64,000 nucleotides of DNA from an uncultured Schlesneria sp. (GCA_903834925.1 CAILLA010000281.1:26538-90537); one strand, 5' to 3'. Shown: positions 10,235-19,880, counted from the first letter of the stretch. Program-made: numbers and translations. Notes: generated by a model from the sequence alone, not told the origin.

Positions 10235-13200
10235 TCATTCGCTGATCAAACGAACTCCGCCCCAATATCCAAATTCGTACGACCAGCCTGTCGCGACATT
10301 CATCAGTTCCAGGCGAATTTCTTTGCCCGCAAATTTGCTCAAGTCGACTTTAAATGTTGCCCACCCGCCTGTGCACGTTTTTGGACTGACGTCTTCTTTC
10401 AGCACCTGCTCTCCGTTGGCCTTGATCATAAGTTGCCAATCACCTCGCTGGTCGTGGCTGACATCCACAACCAGCGTTGTCTTCTTGCCAGCGGGGATTG
10501 CAAAAGCTCCAGACAAGACACTTGGCTTTTCCGCTGACAGCGGGTGAGTGCGAAGCACGCCCGATCGACCAAAGTGTTCCTTCAAAATCCCGACGCCGTT
10601 TTCGCTTGACGTCGCGGACTTGAATCCCGGCAGGACTTCATTGGTCGCCGACCCAAAGTCTTCTGGCTTGGGGACTTCTCTGGGAACAACTTCGCCCGCG
10701 CCTGCCAGTAGTCGTGCCGTCTTGTCCGAAGGATGCTTATCCAAAGAAATGAACGCAAACAGGTCGATGATTTCTTGAGGCGTCAGTTGTTTTTCTAACT
10801 GCTCGGGCATCAGCGAGATTTCATTGACCTTGAACTCGTCAATATCTGACCGGGGAATCACTTCCTGCTTGCCTCCCTGGACTTTCAATACAACCCGTTG
10901 AGGACTGTCTTCGGCGAGCAGACCATTCAACACTCGACCGCCGTTTGTGACGACCGTGTAAGATCGGTAACCAGCACCAATCACCAGGCTGGGGTCAAAT
11001 ACATTGGACAGCAATTGATTAAAATCATTGCGGCCATTCAAGGTGATGTCAGGCCCGACTTCGGCTCCTTCGCCGTAGATTTTATGACACTGAGCACAGA
11101 CCTTTTTGAACGCCTTTTCCCCTTCGAAGGGATCACCGGGGGACTTGCGGATTAGCTGTCGCATGTCGGCGATATATTTTTCTCGGTTGGGATCTCGTCC
11201 CTCGCGGACTTGTCCCCAATGGGTCGCCAACAGCTTTGTCAATTCTTCATCTTTGAGATCTTTCAATCGCCTGGCCTGATTCAGATTGATCGCTGTGGCT
11301 GCAATTTGTTTATCGCCGATCGCAGCCAGTAAACTCTTGGCCCAACGAGCACGTTGAGTCAGCAATTCGATCGCACGCGGCTGAATATCGGGTTCGAGCT
11401 GTGTATAACGCGCCAGGATCACGTCGGCGACCTTGGGTTCATCCAACTTGCTGAGCGAGGCAAGGATCTGTGATTTAAAACTTGAAGGCGTCGAAGCCGT
11501 GTCGAGCGTTACGGCAACCGAATCAATCAGTCCATTATCCTTCGCGGTGATCAATGCATTCAGTGCAAGCAGTCGTTGCTCCTGCATCGCCTTGTCTGAC
11601 GTAAAGATTGATCGGACGGCTTTGATCCCCTGTGAATTGCTCCAGCTTGTCGCGAGAAATGCGGCGGGTAGATACATCGGTGAATCGATACGACCGTCGA
11701 GAAGTTTTCTGAGATGTGGCTCCATCTCAAGTTTCATTGCCTCGCTTTGATCGGCGGACAGTTCACGATTCTGCACTTTTGTCGAGACTTGCCCCAGTCC
11801 AAGCGCGGCAATCTCTGGCTGAAAGTACGTCATCAGCGAAATCACTTTGGCAACGGGCTTCGGATCGAAGTTTTTACGCCCAAGAAGTCGTTCGATAACT
11901 CTTGGCATCATCGCCAATAGCGCGGCGTTGTCTTTGGTCTGCGGGTCTTGAAGCAAATTCACGAAGGGATCGGAATGTGACTCCAGAAATGGATGCAGAT
12001 TCTGCCAGACAACTCGCGGAATAACAGGATCATCATCTGCTTCTCTCAGCGCCCCGATCAGGAACTGGAAATAAGTTGAAATCTCATCAGTTACGTTGCG
12101 GCCATCATTTGCTCGTATCAGTTTTGATGCTGCGATGACAACCTGGAGTCGCTCGCGTGCGTTTTTTGGTTCGAAGGGAAGTCCAGCTAACCGATAAACA
12201 TTTCGACCCTCAATTGGATGTTCTCCCATAAAGCGAACTCGCCAACTTCTCAGGACCAGATCTGAGTCAAGAACAGTATTGTAAATTCGTTCGGACTGGG
12301 AGACGGACATACTTCCCAGCGTGATATACATTCGGCGGCGATGTTCAACGGTAAATTTATCGTGCCCAAGTCCAAAAAGGTTGTTATAAAGCAACTGGCC
12401 GACCGATTCCGTATTACGCTCCTGCAATAGACGCCGAGCGGTGTCGCGGACGAAATCATTCTTCGATCCGAGTCGCTCGATCAGCTTCTCGTCAGTCTCC
12501 TTTGCGAGATCGAATTCCCGCGCGGTTCTTGGAGTGTCCTTGTAGCGGACTCGATAGAGTCGTCCCTTCAGACGGTCGATTCCGGCAGGGTCTCGATTGG
12601 CATCCTGATAACAGTGATATCGATCGTACCAGTCGAGAACGTACAGGCTGCCATCCGGACCGGTTTTCTGCACGACTGGCATGAACCACGCATCATTGGC
12701 GGTCAAGAAGTCGGGTTCACCAAAGCCTTGATAGGTTGAGCCTTTCGATTCAACGCGGTCGACATTGATGCAGCCGCCGTGGATGTTTCCCATGTAAAGC
12801 TTGCGTCGATACTTTTCGGGGTAGGCGTCACTGTCGAAGAAGTGGATGCCGCAGTACGCCGCCTTCTGGTGTTTGTGTTTGACGATCGAATCGATCTTCC
12901 ACGTGAAGGGAGGGTAGGGGCCACCTTGCCGATGGTAATAACCCGTTTCCACCAGATGCCACAGGTGATCGATCACACAGGCGGAGACGAACGCTTCACC
13001 TTCGTCGTTAAACGCGATCCCCCAGGGGTTGCTCGTTCCTTCGCAGAAGACCTGGAATTCGCGGGTCCGGGGATGAATCCGATACATGGCACAGGTGAGT
13101 GGCCAACCGGGATGCTTTTCGTCGTAGTTCGGGTTCGTCTTCGCATATTTGACATGCGAGTGATTAAAGACGCCGTTCAATCCATACAGCCATCCATCCG

Positions 13201-13750
13201 GTCCCCAAGTCAGGCTGTTTGGTAACTCGTGAGTGTCTGTTCGACCAAAGCCCGTAACAACGACTTCTTGTTTGTCGGCTTTGCCGTCGCCGTCTGTATC
13301 CTGCACAAACAGGATATCGGGTGAATTGGCGATCCAGACACCACCGTGTCCGACGGCGATCCCGCTGGGGATATTTAGTCCTTCCATAAAGACCGTGAAC
13401 TTGTCCGCTTTGCCGTCGCCGTCCGTATCTTCCAGTATTTTGACCCGGTCTTTACCCGGTCCCGGTTCACGACGGGGATATTCAAGGGATTCGGTAATCC
13501 AGAATCGGCCTCGTTCATCGATCGTCATGGCAACCGGATTGACGATATCGGGTTCAGCCGCCACGACCTCAACCGTAAACCCTTCGGGAACGGTCATCAT
13601 TTTCGCCGCCGTGATCGGATCACGCGGATCGTTCGGCGGCTTGTCTTGTGCATGAGGAATCAGCGGCTGCTTCACCTGTTGTGCGAACAAAACCGAACTG
13701 CAACACGCCATCAAGCCAATCACGATGCCAAATCGAAACGCTTTGCACAT
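10235..13750 (-). CDS. Secreted beta-propeller / HEAT-like protein with PVC-type CxxCH heme domain
   Basis: 1171 residues with a signal peptide (residues 1-23, ending LFAQ). Residues about 45-400 form a sorbosone-dehydrogenase-type beta-propeller (PEGFTVEVVAAEPDIVNPVA; repeated DTDGDGKADK calcium-loop motifs). A helical repeat region spans about 420-860. A c-type cytochrome domain carries CAQCH at about 884-888 with a candidate Met ligand in SLMPEQL. The C-terminal 150 residues resemble a beta-sandwich binding module (WATFKVDLSKFAGKEIRLEL). This is the planctomycete membrane-bound-dehydrogenase-like family of unknown substrate, presumably periplasmic and redox-linked. It is transcribed alone. 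Confidence 0.9.
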   Translation of the reverse strand: MCKAFRFGIVIGLMACCSSVLFAQQVKQPLIPHAQDKPPNDPRDPITAAKMMTVPEGFTVEVVAAEPDIVNPVAMTIDERGRFWITESLEYPRREPGPGKDRVKILEDTDGDGKADKFTVFMEGLNIPSGIAVGHGGVWIANSPDILFVQDTDGDGKADKQEVVVTGFGRTDTHELPNSLTWGPDGWLYGLNGVFNHSHVKYAKTNPNYDEKHPGWPLTCAMYRIHPRTREFQVFCEGTSNPWGIAFNDEGEAFVSACVIDHLWHLVETGYYHRQGGPYPPFTWKIDSIVKHKHQKAAYCGIHFFDSDAYPEKYRRKLYMGNIHGGCINVDRVESKGSTYQGFGEPDFLTANDAWFMPVVQKTGPDGSLYVLDWYDRYHCYQDANRDPAGIDRLKGRLYRVRYKDTPRTAREFDLAKETDEKLIERLGSKNDFVRDTARRLLQERNTESVGQLLYNNLFGLGHDKFTVEHRRRMYITLGSMSVSQSERIYNTVLDSDLVLRSWRVRFMGEHPIEGRNVYRLAGLPFEPKNARERLQVVIAASKLIRANDGRNVTDEISTYFQFLIGALREADDDPVIPRVVWQNLHPFLESHSDPFVNLLQDPQTKDNAALLAMMPRVIERLLGRKNFDPKPVAKVISLMTYFQPEIAALGLGQVSTKVQNRELSADQSEAMKLEMEPHLRKLLDGRIDSPMYLPAAFLATSWSNSQGIKAVRSIFTSDKAMQEQRLLALNALITAKDNGLIDSVAVTLDTASTPSSFKSQILASLSKLDEPKVADVILARYTQLEPDIQPRAIELLTQRARWAKSLLAAIGDKQIAATAINLNQARRLKDLKDEELTKLLATHWGQVREGRDPNREKYIADMRQLIRKSPGDPFEGEKAFKKVCAQCHKIYGEGAEVGPDITLNGRNDFNQLLSNVFDPSLVIGAGYRSYTVVTNGGRVLNGLLAEDSPQRVVLKVQGGKQEVIPRSDIDEFKVNEISLMPEQLEKQLTPQEIIDLFAFISLDKHPSDKTARLLAGAGEVVPREVPKPEDFGSATNEVLPGFKSATSSENGVGILKEHFGRSGVLRTHPLSAEKPSVLSGAFAIPAGKKTTLVVDVSHDQRGDWQLMIKANGEQVLKEDVSPKTCTGGWATFKVDLSKFAGKEIRLELMNVATGWSYEFGYWGGVRLISE

Positions 13751-13834
13751 GGATGCAGAATCCTAGAAGCCGAAGTCTGAAAAGGAATTTGCATATGTTA
13801 AAGGAGAGCGGGCGAAGTTGCACTTCTGATTGGG

Positions 13835-14010
13835 ACCAAAGTAGCCATCATCGCTCCGCGTGATGAGCATTTCACGGATAACTCACAATCACGCTGCGCT
13901 CTGCTTTTTTGTTTGAATTCATTGCTTACCAAATTGAGCCGAAGCTGCGGCAATGATTGACGCATTCTCGAGAGATGCTCATCACGCGGAGCGATGATGG
14001 CTACTTTGGT
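13835..14010. repeat. Perfect 36-bp inverted repeat with 104-bp centre
   Basis: The left arm 13835-13870 (begins accaaagtagccatcatc) is the exact reverse complement of the right arm 13975-14010 (ends gatggctactttggt). Similarity stops at both arm ends. The centre encodes nothing recognisable. It lies between the heme-propeller gene start and the EF-hand gene terminator, and looks like a small non-autonomous mobile repeat (MITE-like), although target-site duplications are not obvious. Confidence 0.85.
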
Positions 14011-14092
14011 TGAGGTGAAACCTCGCCAGAGTCTTCTCCGAAGCAGTATTCCAGCGTTGCTGACGGGTCGCAAATTCGCAAAGTTAACAAAG

Positions 14093-14133
14093 AAATAAAA
14101 AGTGCTGGAGACCTCCTCAGGTCTCCAGCACTT
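14093..14133 (-). terminator. Rho-independent terminator after the EF-hand gene
   Basis: A perfect 14-bp stem (agtgctggagacct at 14101-14114 paired with 14119-14132) with a 4-base loop is followed, in the minus direction, by a T-rich run (tttttatttcttt). It sits about 20 bases beyond the stop of the EF-hand gene, closing that transcript. Confidence 0.85.
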
Positions 14134-14153
14134 CGTTTGAGCATCAATAACAA

Positions 14154-14924
14154 TCAGTCTGGCCGTCGAGGCCGTTCGGGACGATCACCACCGCCACCAC
14201 CAGGTCGACCACCACCAGGCCCGCCGGGAGGTCCGCCCGCGCCGCCACGTGGTCCGCGACCGCCGCCGGGACCTTCGCCACCACCCGGACCGCCTGGGCC
14301 GCCAGGTCCTTCAGGACCGCCATGCAGCTGAACAAAGTCATCAATGAATTTTTTCAGTTCATCTTTGCTGAGCTTGCCATCTTTGTCAGCATCAAACTCC
14401 ATTGCGTGAGTCAGCATTCGTTCCGGGTCAGGACCAGGCCGTCCTCCACCGGGTGGACCTCCTTCTGGACCACCACGACCAGGACCACCGGGGCCGCCAC
14501 CAGGTGGGCCACCCTCGGGGCCACGACCGCGACCACCACCGGGCGGTCCGCCAGGTCCTTCGCCACCAGGTCCTCCGCGTCCCCCGCCAGCACGTTCACC
14601 AGGAGGTCCATCGCCGCCGGGACCACCGCGTCCGCCAGGTCCACCTTGCCCGCCTGCTGGCCGATATTCGTCCTCGGTCAGTTTTCCGTCCTTGTTCTTA
14701 TCCAGCGTCAACAAAGCGGCTGTCGCGTTTTTCAATTCTTCGGCCGAGATCACTCCATCATGATCGGCGTCCAAAGCTTCAATGACTGGCATCGGTCGTC
14801 GGCCGCCAGGACCTCCCGGGCCACCTGGTCCGCCGGGGCCTCCCGGACCGCCTGGTGGTTGAGCAATCGCAAATGTTGCACCAGCGGCAACGATGGCACC
14901 GAGCGTCCACATCCAACGTTTCAT
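14154..14924 (-). CDS. Secreted Gly/Pro-rich EF-hand protein
   Basis: 256 residues: a signal peptide (residues 1-21, ending FAIA), then long [12 protein letters not shown] low-complexity segments alternating with EF-hand calcium loops: [12 protein letters not shown] (about 52), [12 protein letters not shown] (about 74), and [12 protein letters not shown] (about 180). The Gly/Pro/Arg blocks at about 22-45, 90-170 and 208-256 make up more than half of the mature protein. It is probably exported and calcium-binding; the partner is unknown. It is last in a run with the PQQ propeller and YHYH-PEBP genes, separated from the former by about 60 bases. A GGAG-like Shine-Dalgarno lies just before the ATG (reading GAGGAGACTGCC). 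Confidence 0.85.
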   Translation of the reverse strand: MKRWMWTLGAIVAAGATFAIAQPPGGPGGPGGPGGPGGPGGRRPMPVIEALDADHDGVISAEELKNATAALLTLDKNKDGKLTEDEYRPAGGQGGPGGRGGPGGDGPPGERAGGGRGGPGGEGPGGPPGGGRGRGPEGGPPGGGPGGPGRGGPEGGPPGGGRPGPDPERMLTHAMEFDADKDGKLSKDELKKFIDDFVQLHGGPEGPGGPGGPGGGEGPGGGRGPRGGAGGPPGGPGGGRPGGGGGDRPERPRRPD

Positions 14925-14987
14925 GGCAGTCTCCTCAATTTATAGGGTTCAACTAAAATGCATCGATTCAATCGTCGTCCAGATCAA

Positions 14988-16295
14988 TTATTTTTTCTGC
15001 GTCGCCACGCAATACAAGAAGCGGTTTGATCTCAAGAACAGTTCGTTCTCGCTGATCGCTGGGGTCGCGTTGAAATCACTTTCGTCGCTGAATTTATTCT
15101 GAGCCAGAATCTTGTATTGAGGTTTCGCAGGAAGCACCAGGACTCCGTTCCATCGACTTGGGACATAAATGTTTCCCTTGGCAAGGACTGGCGAGGCATA
15201 GACAGGTCGACCGCCCGCTTCGAGTTCAGAAACTCGCTCGCGATAAACCATCTCTCCGGTTTTCGCATTTACGCAATAAGCCTGACCACGATCGTCAATC
15301 CAATACAAATGCCCTTCGTAAAACACGGGCGTGGAAACGTACGAACTGGTTTTGCTTGTCCAAAGAACCTTTGGTTTAGGCGAGGTTTTCTCTCCACTGA
15401 TCTGCAAAGCCAGACTCCCCGCCGAACGGAAACCACCGAATACGAAAACCGTCTCTTTGTCCGCAACGATACTGGGGCAGATATTGCCTGTCAGTTGATG
15501 TTCTTCGAACCAGCGAATCTTTCCCGTATCAGGATTAATTCCCCAGATCTCACCGGGAACCGCGACGACGAGATCGGTCCGCCCCTCGTTTAATGTGATG
15601 AGCGATGGGGTTCCGTAAGCAAGTTCCAGAGCGGCCCCTGTCGCTTTCCAGATCTCTTTGCCGGTCTTTTTGTCCAAGGCCCGTATCGACTGACTTTCTT
15701 CGGAAGCGTTCACAATCACAAAGTCTTTGTAAAGAATCAAACTCGCCGCTGAACCCCAGCGACGATTACTTGATTCCTTTCCGACATCCGCTTGCCACAG
15801 CTGTTTTCCATCAAGATCGAATCCGAAAACGCCACTCTTGCCGAAGAAGCAATAAACCCGTTCACCGTCGGTGACCGGAGTATTGCTGGCGTATCCATGT
15901 TCGGAGATGTATCCCTGATAATTGTCTTCTGGCAGAAGGCCGGGCACGGTTTTCGTCCAGAGAATTTTGCCGTCGGCACGTGAGACGCATGTGAGGTGAC
16001 GTTGGAGTGACTTCACGTCTCCGCCGTTCTCCTTGGGGACGCCATAACCGGAATAACTTGTCACAAAGATCCGATTGCCAAGAACAATCGGACTCGACGA
16101 ACCGGCACCGGGCAATTCCGCTTTCCAACTCAGGTTTTCCTTGTCGCTCCACGTTAACGGAAGGCTCGAGTCGGCACTGATACCGGCACCGTCCGAGCCA
16201 CGGAATTGAGTCCAATCCGCAGCCGGGCAACATTGCGTCATCAAGACGAGCGCAACGAGAGAAAACAGATTTCGAGTCATCGTGAGAAGCTGCAT
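14988..16295 (-). CDS. Secreted PQQ-like beta-propeller protein (BamB-like repeats)
   Basis: 435 residues with a signal peptide (about 5-26, ending CCPA) and then the planctomycete opening WTQFRGSDGAGISADSSLPL. Repeated blades of the PQQ/BamB type follow: RADGKILWTKTVPG, DLDGKQLWQADVG, DKKTGKEIWKATG, NPDTGKIRWFEE, NAKTGEMVYRERV. It is presumably periplasmic; whether it binds PQQ or only forms a scaffold cannot be told. It starts 8 bases after the stop of the YHYH-PEBP gene, so the two are co-transcribed and likely coupled. A second ATG five codons in (16280) is an equally plausible start; neither has a strong Shine-Dalgarno. Confidence 0.9.
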   Translation of the reverse strand: MQLLTMTRNLFSLVALVLMTQCCPAADWTQFRGSDGAGISADSSLPLTWSDKENLSWKAELPGAGSSSPIVLGNRIFVTSYSGYGVPKENGGDVKSLQRHLTCVSRADGKILWTKTVPGLLPEDNYQGYISEHGYASNTPVTDGERVYCFFGKSGVFGFDLDGKQLWQADVGKESSNRRWGSAASLILYKDFVIVNASEESQSIRALDKKTGKEIWKATGAALELAYGTPSLITLNEGRTDLVVAVPGEIWGINPDTGKIRWFEEHQLTGNICPSIVADKETVFVFGGFRSAGSLALQISGEKTSPKPKVLWTSKTSSYVSTPVFYEGHLYWIDDRGQAYCVNAKTGEMVYRERVSELEAGGRPVYASPVLAKGNIYVPSRWNGVLVLPAKPQYKILAQNKFSDESDFNATPAISENELFLRSNRFLYCVATQKK

Positions 16296-16303
16296 AAAAA
16301 TTT

Positions 16304-17938
16304 CTATTTCTTTCGTTCGTATTGGAAATCCAAGGTTCCTTCGGCGATCTTGATATCTTTGATCGCCGACAACAAATTGGCACGAGTCGCCTGGTCCGCC
16401 GAAAGTTTTGGTTCGGCGGAGAGTGCATAGATAGTGATATGATACGTCTTAACTCCCGGGCCTTTTGAGCACATTGGGTCATACGCCGCTCGCCGTTTAT
16501 CATTCAGTCCGATCGTTCCCGTCGACTTCGCATCTTTTGCGATTTTTGTGACATCCGCCGGAATGCCATAAACGACCCAATAGGATTTTTCCATATCAGG
16601 AGCGGTATGCCACAGGCTGAGTGCAAAACATTTTGTTTCGGGAGGAGCACCAGTCCATTCGACAGGAGGTGACGCGCTCGCTCCGTCGCAGGTGAATTCG
16701 GCTGCAATATTCCCTTTGGCATCCAGGGCAGAACTGCTGATTGTCAACTGCGGAAGATTGCTGCGAGGCTTGGCAGCATTGATGGGCAGTGCATTTCCGG
16801 GGCGTTGCTCGTTGTCACGTGGAGGGCCGGGCTTTTCGCCTCTTGGCGGTGGGCCATCGGCACGGGGAGGAGGTGGGGGCGGCCGTCGGTCATTGCCGCC
16901 GGGCCCACGTCGTCTTGGACTGTATGTTTCGTCCTTCGTCCCGCCGGCCGGATCGACGAACGTAAATTTGGCAGATCCGTCAGCCGCGATAACGTAGCTC
17001 ACCGATCCGCGTTTCCCCCGTACTTCGTACGTCAGCTTGTAGCTGCCGGGTTTGGTTTCGACAAAGTCTGTGATTTTGGCATCACGAAGAGGCTTGCCAT
17101 CGGGACGAATCGGTTCGGCTCGCGGTTGTGGATCGACCTGGCCACCCCGCTCGGTCACCTCACCGTGGAAACCTCCGTTGAGATACGGATAAGTCTTGGT
17201 GGCGTGATAATGGTAATTCCCTTTTGCGTCCTTATGGCCATTGAAGGGGTCGAGTCCCATAACCTTGGACCCATCTGGTTCCTCATATCCATAAATCGGA
17301 TAACCATCGAGTGCATAGGCAATGGGCAATCCCTTACCGATCGTTTTCTCAAGATGAACAGGTGCAATGTGATAGTGGTAATCATCGGCTCGACCGCAGT
17401 GCCCGCCGAATTCGTCGAGTTCCCCGATCATGTAGGCGTCCTCACCCCGATTATTCAGCGGGTTGAAAATCGGGATGCCGTTGGCGGCCAAAGCGATGGC
17501 ACCACGTAGAAAGTGGTTCTTGGCTGAAAGGGGATTCTTGGCCGGAACCGGACGAAGTGGAATGCGCCAGGCATTTTCACCGGAATACGTCTGGGGCAGG
17601 GGGACCTGCTGCTGCCAGGCGGTAATGCCGACCATCATGGGATGTGCGGGAATTCCGTTCGATTCCACATAGAAAAAATTTTCGTCCCAGCGAGTACGAA
17701 TGGCTTTTGTTTTCAAAAACGCATCAAACGCCTTGGCGATGTCAGGTCGTTTTTCGTCGACTTGAGGCTGATCGTCGGGCGTTAACAGGGCCAGCAAGAT
17801 TGGCAACTTTCTGGCAGCGATCTCATCAAGCATTTGCTCATCATTCTCATCATGCGAATGGCCAGGATGTGCGGTCGCAATCGATACCGCACAAAACAAG
17901 GCGAGCGACGCGACGATTGTAATCAGGCCTCTGAGCAT
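16304..17938 (-). CDS. Secreted YHYH-domain protein fused to a PEBP (YbhB/YbcL-like) domain
   Basis: 544 residues. The signal peptide spans 1-23 (ending ATAHPGHSHD, a His-rich start of the mature chain that could bind metal). The YHYH domain spans about 90-265, with DDYHYHIAP and GNYHYHAT and the GYPIYGYEEPDG signature. A Pro/Arg-rich linker occupies about 345-395. The phosphatidylethanolamine-binding-protein domain runs from about 400 to the end (FTCDGASASPPVEWTGAP; YWVVYGIPADV; GPGVKTYHITIYAL). Each half occurs alone elsewhere; the fusion is notable. It leads a three-gene run with the PQQ propeller and EF-hand protein. The function is unknown. Confidence 0.88.
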   Translation of the reverse strand: MLRGLITIVASLALFCAVSIATAHPGHSHDENDEQMLDEIAARKLPILLALLTPDDQPQVDEKRPDIAKAFDAFLKTKAIRTRWDENFFYVESNGIPAHPMMVGITAWQQQVPLPQTYSGENAWRIPLRPVPAKNPLSAKNHFLRGAIALAANGIPIFNPLNNRGEDAYMIGELDEFGGHCGRADDYHYHIAPVHLEKTIGKGLPIAYALDGYPIYGYEEPDGSKVMGLDPFNGHKDAKGNYHYHATKTYPYLNGGFHGEVTERGGQVDPQPRAEPIRPDGKPLRDAKITDFVETKPGSYKLTYEVRGKRGSVSYVIAADGSAKFTFVDPAGGTKDETYSPRRRGPGGNDRRPPPPPPRADGPPPRGEKPGPPRDNEQRPGNALPINAAKPRSNLPQLTISSSALDAKGNIAAEFTCDGASASPPVEWTGAPPETKCFALSLWHTAPDMEKSYWVVYGIPADVTKIAKDAKSTGTIGLNDKRRAAYDPMCSKGPGVKTYHITIYALSAEPKLSADQATRANLLSAIKDIKIAEGTLDFQYERKK

Positions 17939-18417
17939 CAGGATCTCCTGAAACCGGTTATTACGATCTTTGGGTTGATTATCAAGTATTCATTTTCCAA
18001 GGGTGATGCAAAGGCGAAGAGATCCTGAGGAATCGGTGACTTAAACAAGAGTCACGAACGAACAGGCAAAACCGCCGAACGTGGAAATGATTTTCGAAAT
18101 TTTGCTCAGAATTCTCATTGCATTCAATTTCTTCTAATTTCTTATTCGTGCGATTCGTCAGATTCGTGGTCAAAAATCTTTTGCATTATTCCAAATTGTT
18201 CTGCATACAACTCAAAGTCCTGATTCGCGTATCGGATTTTGGCAACACATTTCCCACTTTCCCTCAATTAACACTGGGGACCACGAATCGGATCGATGAT
18301 TTCGACGCGTCAAACAGCTTTTTCCAGAAACGAAAATCTTCAAATTTCCTTCGACCGGGAAGACGATTGTGACGCGATTGACCCAGAGAAGTTCCATTTT
18401 TCAACGTCGCAAAAGGA
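17939..18417. other. Intergenic region, no gene seen
   Basis: AT-rich sequence between divergent genes. It should contain the promoter of the YHYH-PEBP operon. Open frames here are short and unlike protein. Confidence 0.4.
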
Positions 18418-18517
18418 GGGTGCCACGATTATGGAGTCTTCGACATGGTCGTGCGAAATGGACGAGACTGCATTCGATCGCACGGCCTTGTCGAAGACTC
18501 CAAAACCGTGGCACCCC
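18418..18517. repeat. Dispersed inverted-repeat element, copy 1
   Basis: Two arms of about 38 bp (18418-18455 and 18480-18517) are reverse complements with about four mismatches; the outer ends read gggtgccacg and cgtggcaccc, and the inner motif is gagtcttcgac. The same element occurs at 44398-44497. Its size, terminal symmetry and dispersal suggest a MITE-like or REP-like repeat. Confidence 0.85.
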
Positions 18518-18644
18518 AGTTCGAAACCATTATCCATCCTGGAGATTTACGTAAATATTCGCGCTTTGACGCATTGATTGTGGTAGGATCACGGCTGGGA
18601 TGGAAGCGCCGTTCCATACCCTGCCGTCTTAGATCGGAATCAGT

Positions 18645-19514
18645 ATGTTGATCAGAGTCGGTTATGAAATTGCCTTCGAATCACCCGAACCTGCGGCCAT
18701 GATTTTGATGCTTTACACGCATCCACTTCGCTCCCCAACCATCCGGAAGCCCGAGCACCTGCAGATCGAACCGTTTGTCCCTGTCACAGATTTTATTGAT
18801 GCTTATGGCAACCGGTGTGCTCGAGTCTTCGTTCCGTCAGGACGAATTGTCTTTCGCAACGATGCGGTCGTAACGGATTCCGGGCTACCTGATTTGCGAG
18901 TCCCCAATGCGTCGCAGCAAGCGGTTCAAGACTTGCCCTGCGAAGTTCTGCAATATTTGTTGGCCAGCCGCTACTGTGAAGTCGACAGCGAACTGAAGGA
19001 TGTGGCTTGGACGTTGTTTGGTAGAAGTCAACCAGGCTGGCCGCGAGTCCAGGCCATTTGCGACTTCGTTCACCAGCACATTCGCTTTGATTATATGAAG
19101 GCCCGAGCCAATCGAACGGCTCTGGAAGTCTACCGCGAGCGACACGGAGTCTGCCGCGACTTCATGCATCTGGCGATCACGTTTTGCCGGAACTGCAATA
19201 TCCCGGCACGTTACTGCACGGGATACCTGGGCGATATTGGTGTCCCCCCTGTGGCCGCAGCAATGGATTTCAGCGCTTGGTTTGAGGCGTATCTCGGCGG
19301 ACAATGGTACGCGTTCGACGCTCGAAACAATGTTCCTCGGATTGGCCGAGTACTCATGGCACGTGGGCGCGATGCGGCGGATGTGGCTCTGACAACGACG
19401 TTTGGGGCAAACACGCTGAAGTCATTCAAAGTCTGGACGTATGAAGTCCCCGACGGCAGTGTGGATTTCGGAAACCTTGGTTCTTTGGCAGGCACTACAA
19501 ACGCGAGTCAGTAA
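18645..19514 (+). CDS. Transglutaminase-like cysteine-protease-fold protein
   Basis: 289 residues, with no signal peptide. An N-terminal beta domain (1-120) is typical of bacterial transglutaminase-like proteins. The core includes VQAICDFVHQHIRFDY (about 145) and RHGVCRDFMHLAITFCRN, with the nucleophile Cys in GVCRDF at about 172. The expected His-containing strand reads AMDFSAWFEAYLGGQWYAFD, so Ser stands where many family members have the catalytic His; the Asp (FDARN) is retained. The enzyme may be a variant subfamily or use another residue. The C-terminal RGRDAADVALTTTFG block is characteristic of this subfamily. It is transcribed alone. Confidence 0.88.
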   Translation: MLIRVGYEIAFESPEPAAMILMLYTHPLRSPTIRKPEHLQIEPFVPVTDFIDAYGNRCARVFVPSGRIVFRNDAVVTDSGLPDLRVPNASQQAVQDLPCEVLQYLLASRYCEVDSELKDVAWTLFGRSQPGWPRVQAICDFVHQHIRFDYMKARANRTALEVYRERHGVCRDFMHLAITFCRNCNIPARYCTGYLGDIGVPPVAAAMDFSAWFEAYLGGQWYAFDARNNVPRIGRVLMARGRDAADVALTTTFGANTLKSFKVWTYEVPDGSVDFGNLGSLAGTTNASQ

Positions 19515-19580
19515 TGAAGGTGAGTTTTTCCAGGCGGAGCCAAAGGTTCAAACAGCCGAGCCCGACGGGAGAAGAATCGT

Positions 19581-19880
19581 CTTCTGGTCTTCCGGCCTGA
19601 AGGGCCGACAGTTCAAATAGCCCAGCCCATCGGGCTGGGAAATCACGAATGAAATTCCGCAAAAGGCCTGAAGGGCCGACAGTTCGCTGGATTCCATGGG
19701 CGGGTTATGCAAAAACTTTTTGTGGTGTCGATTGATCATAATTAGAATCAACGATCGAGACGATTGTGACTAACGTCGAACGGTTGGCGCTTCATGCCTT
19801 TTAGGTTTTCTAATTGTCGCTTACCCAGCCCGTTAGGCTGGGCTATTTGAACGAATGGACCTTTGGTCCGGAAGACAGAA
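19581..19880. repeat. Imperfect inverted repeat with internal direct repeat
   Basis: The left arm 19581-19640 and right arm 19822-19880 are imperfect reverse complements, each carrying cccagcccnnnnggctggg and ggtcttccgg/ccggaagac. A 21-bp piece (ggcctgaagggccgacagttc) is repeated exactly at 19594-19614 and 19665-19685. The internal hairpins are GC-rich. No gene lies inside. Confidence 0.8.

Noticed and set aside
14322..14945. Plus-strand frame opposite the EF-hand gene
   Set aside because: It is an antisense shadow of the Gly/Pro-rich repeats.
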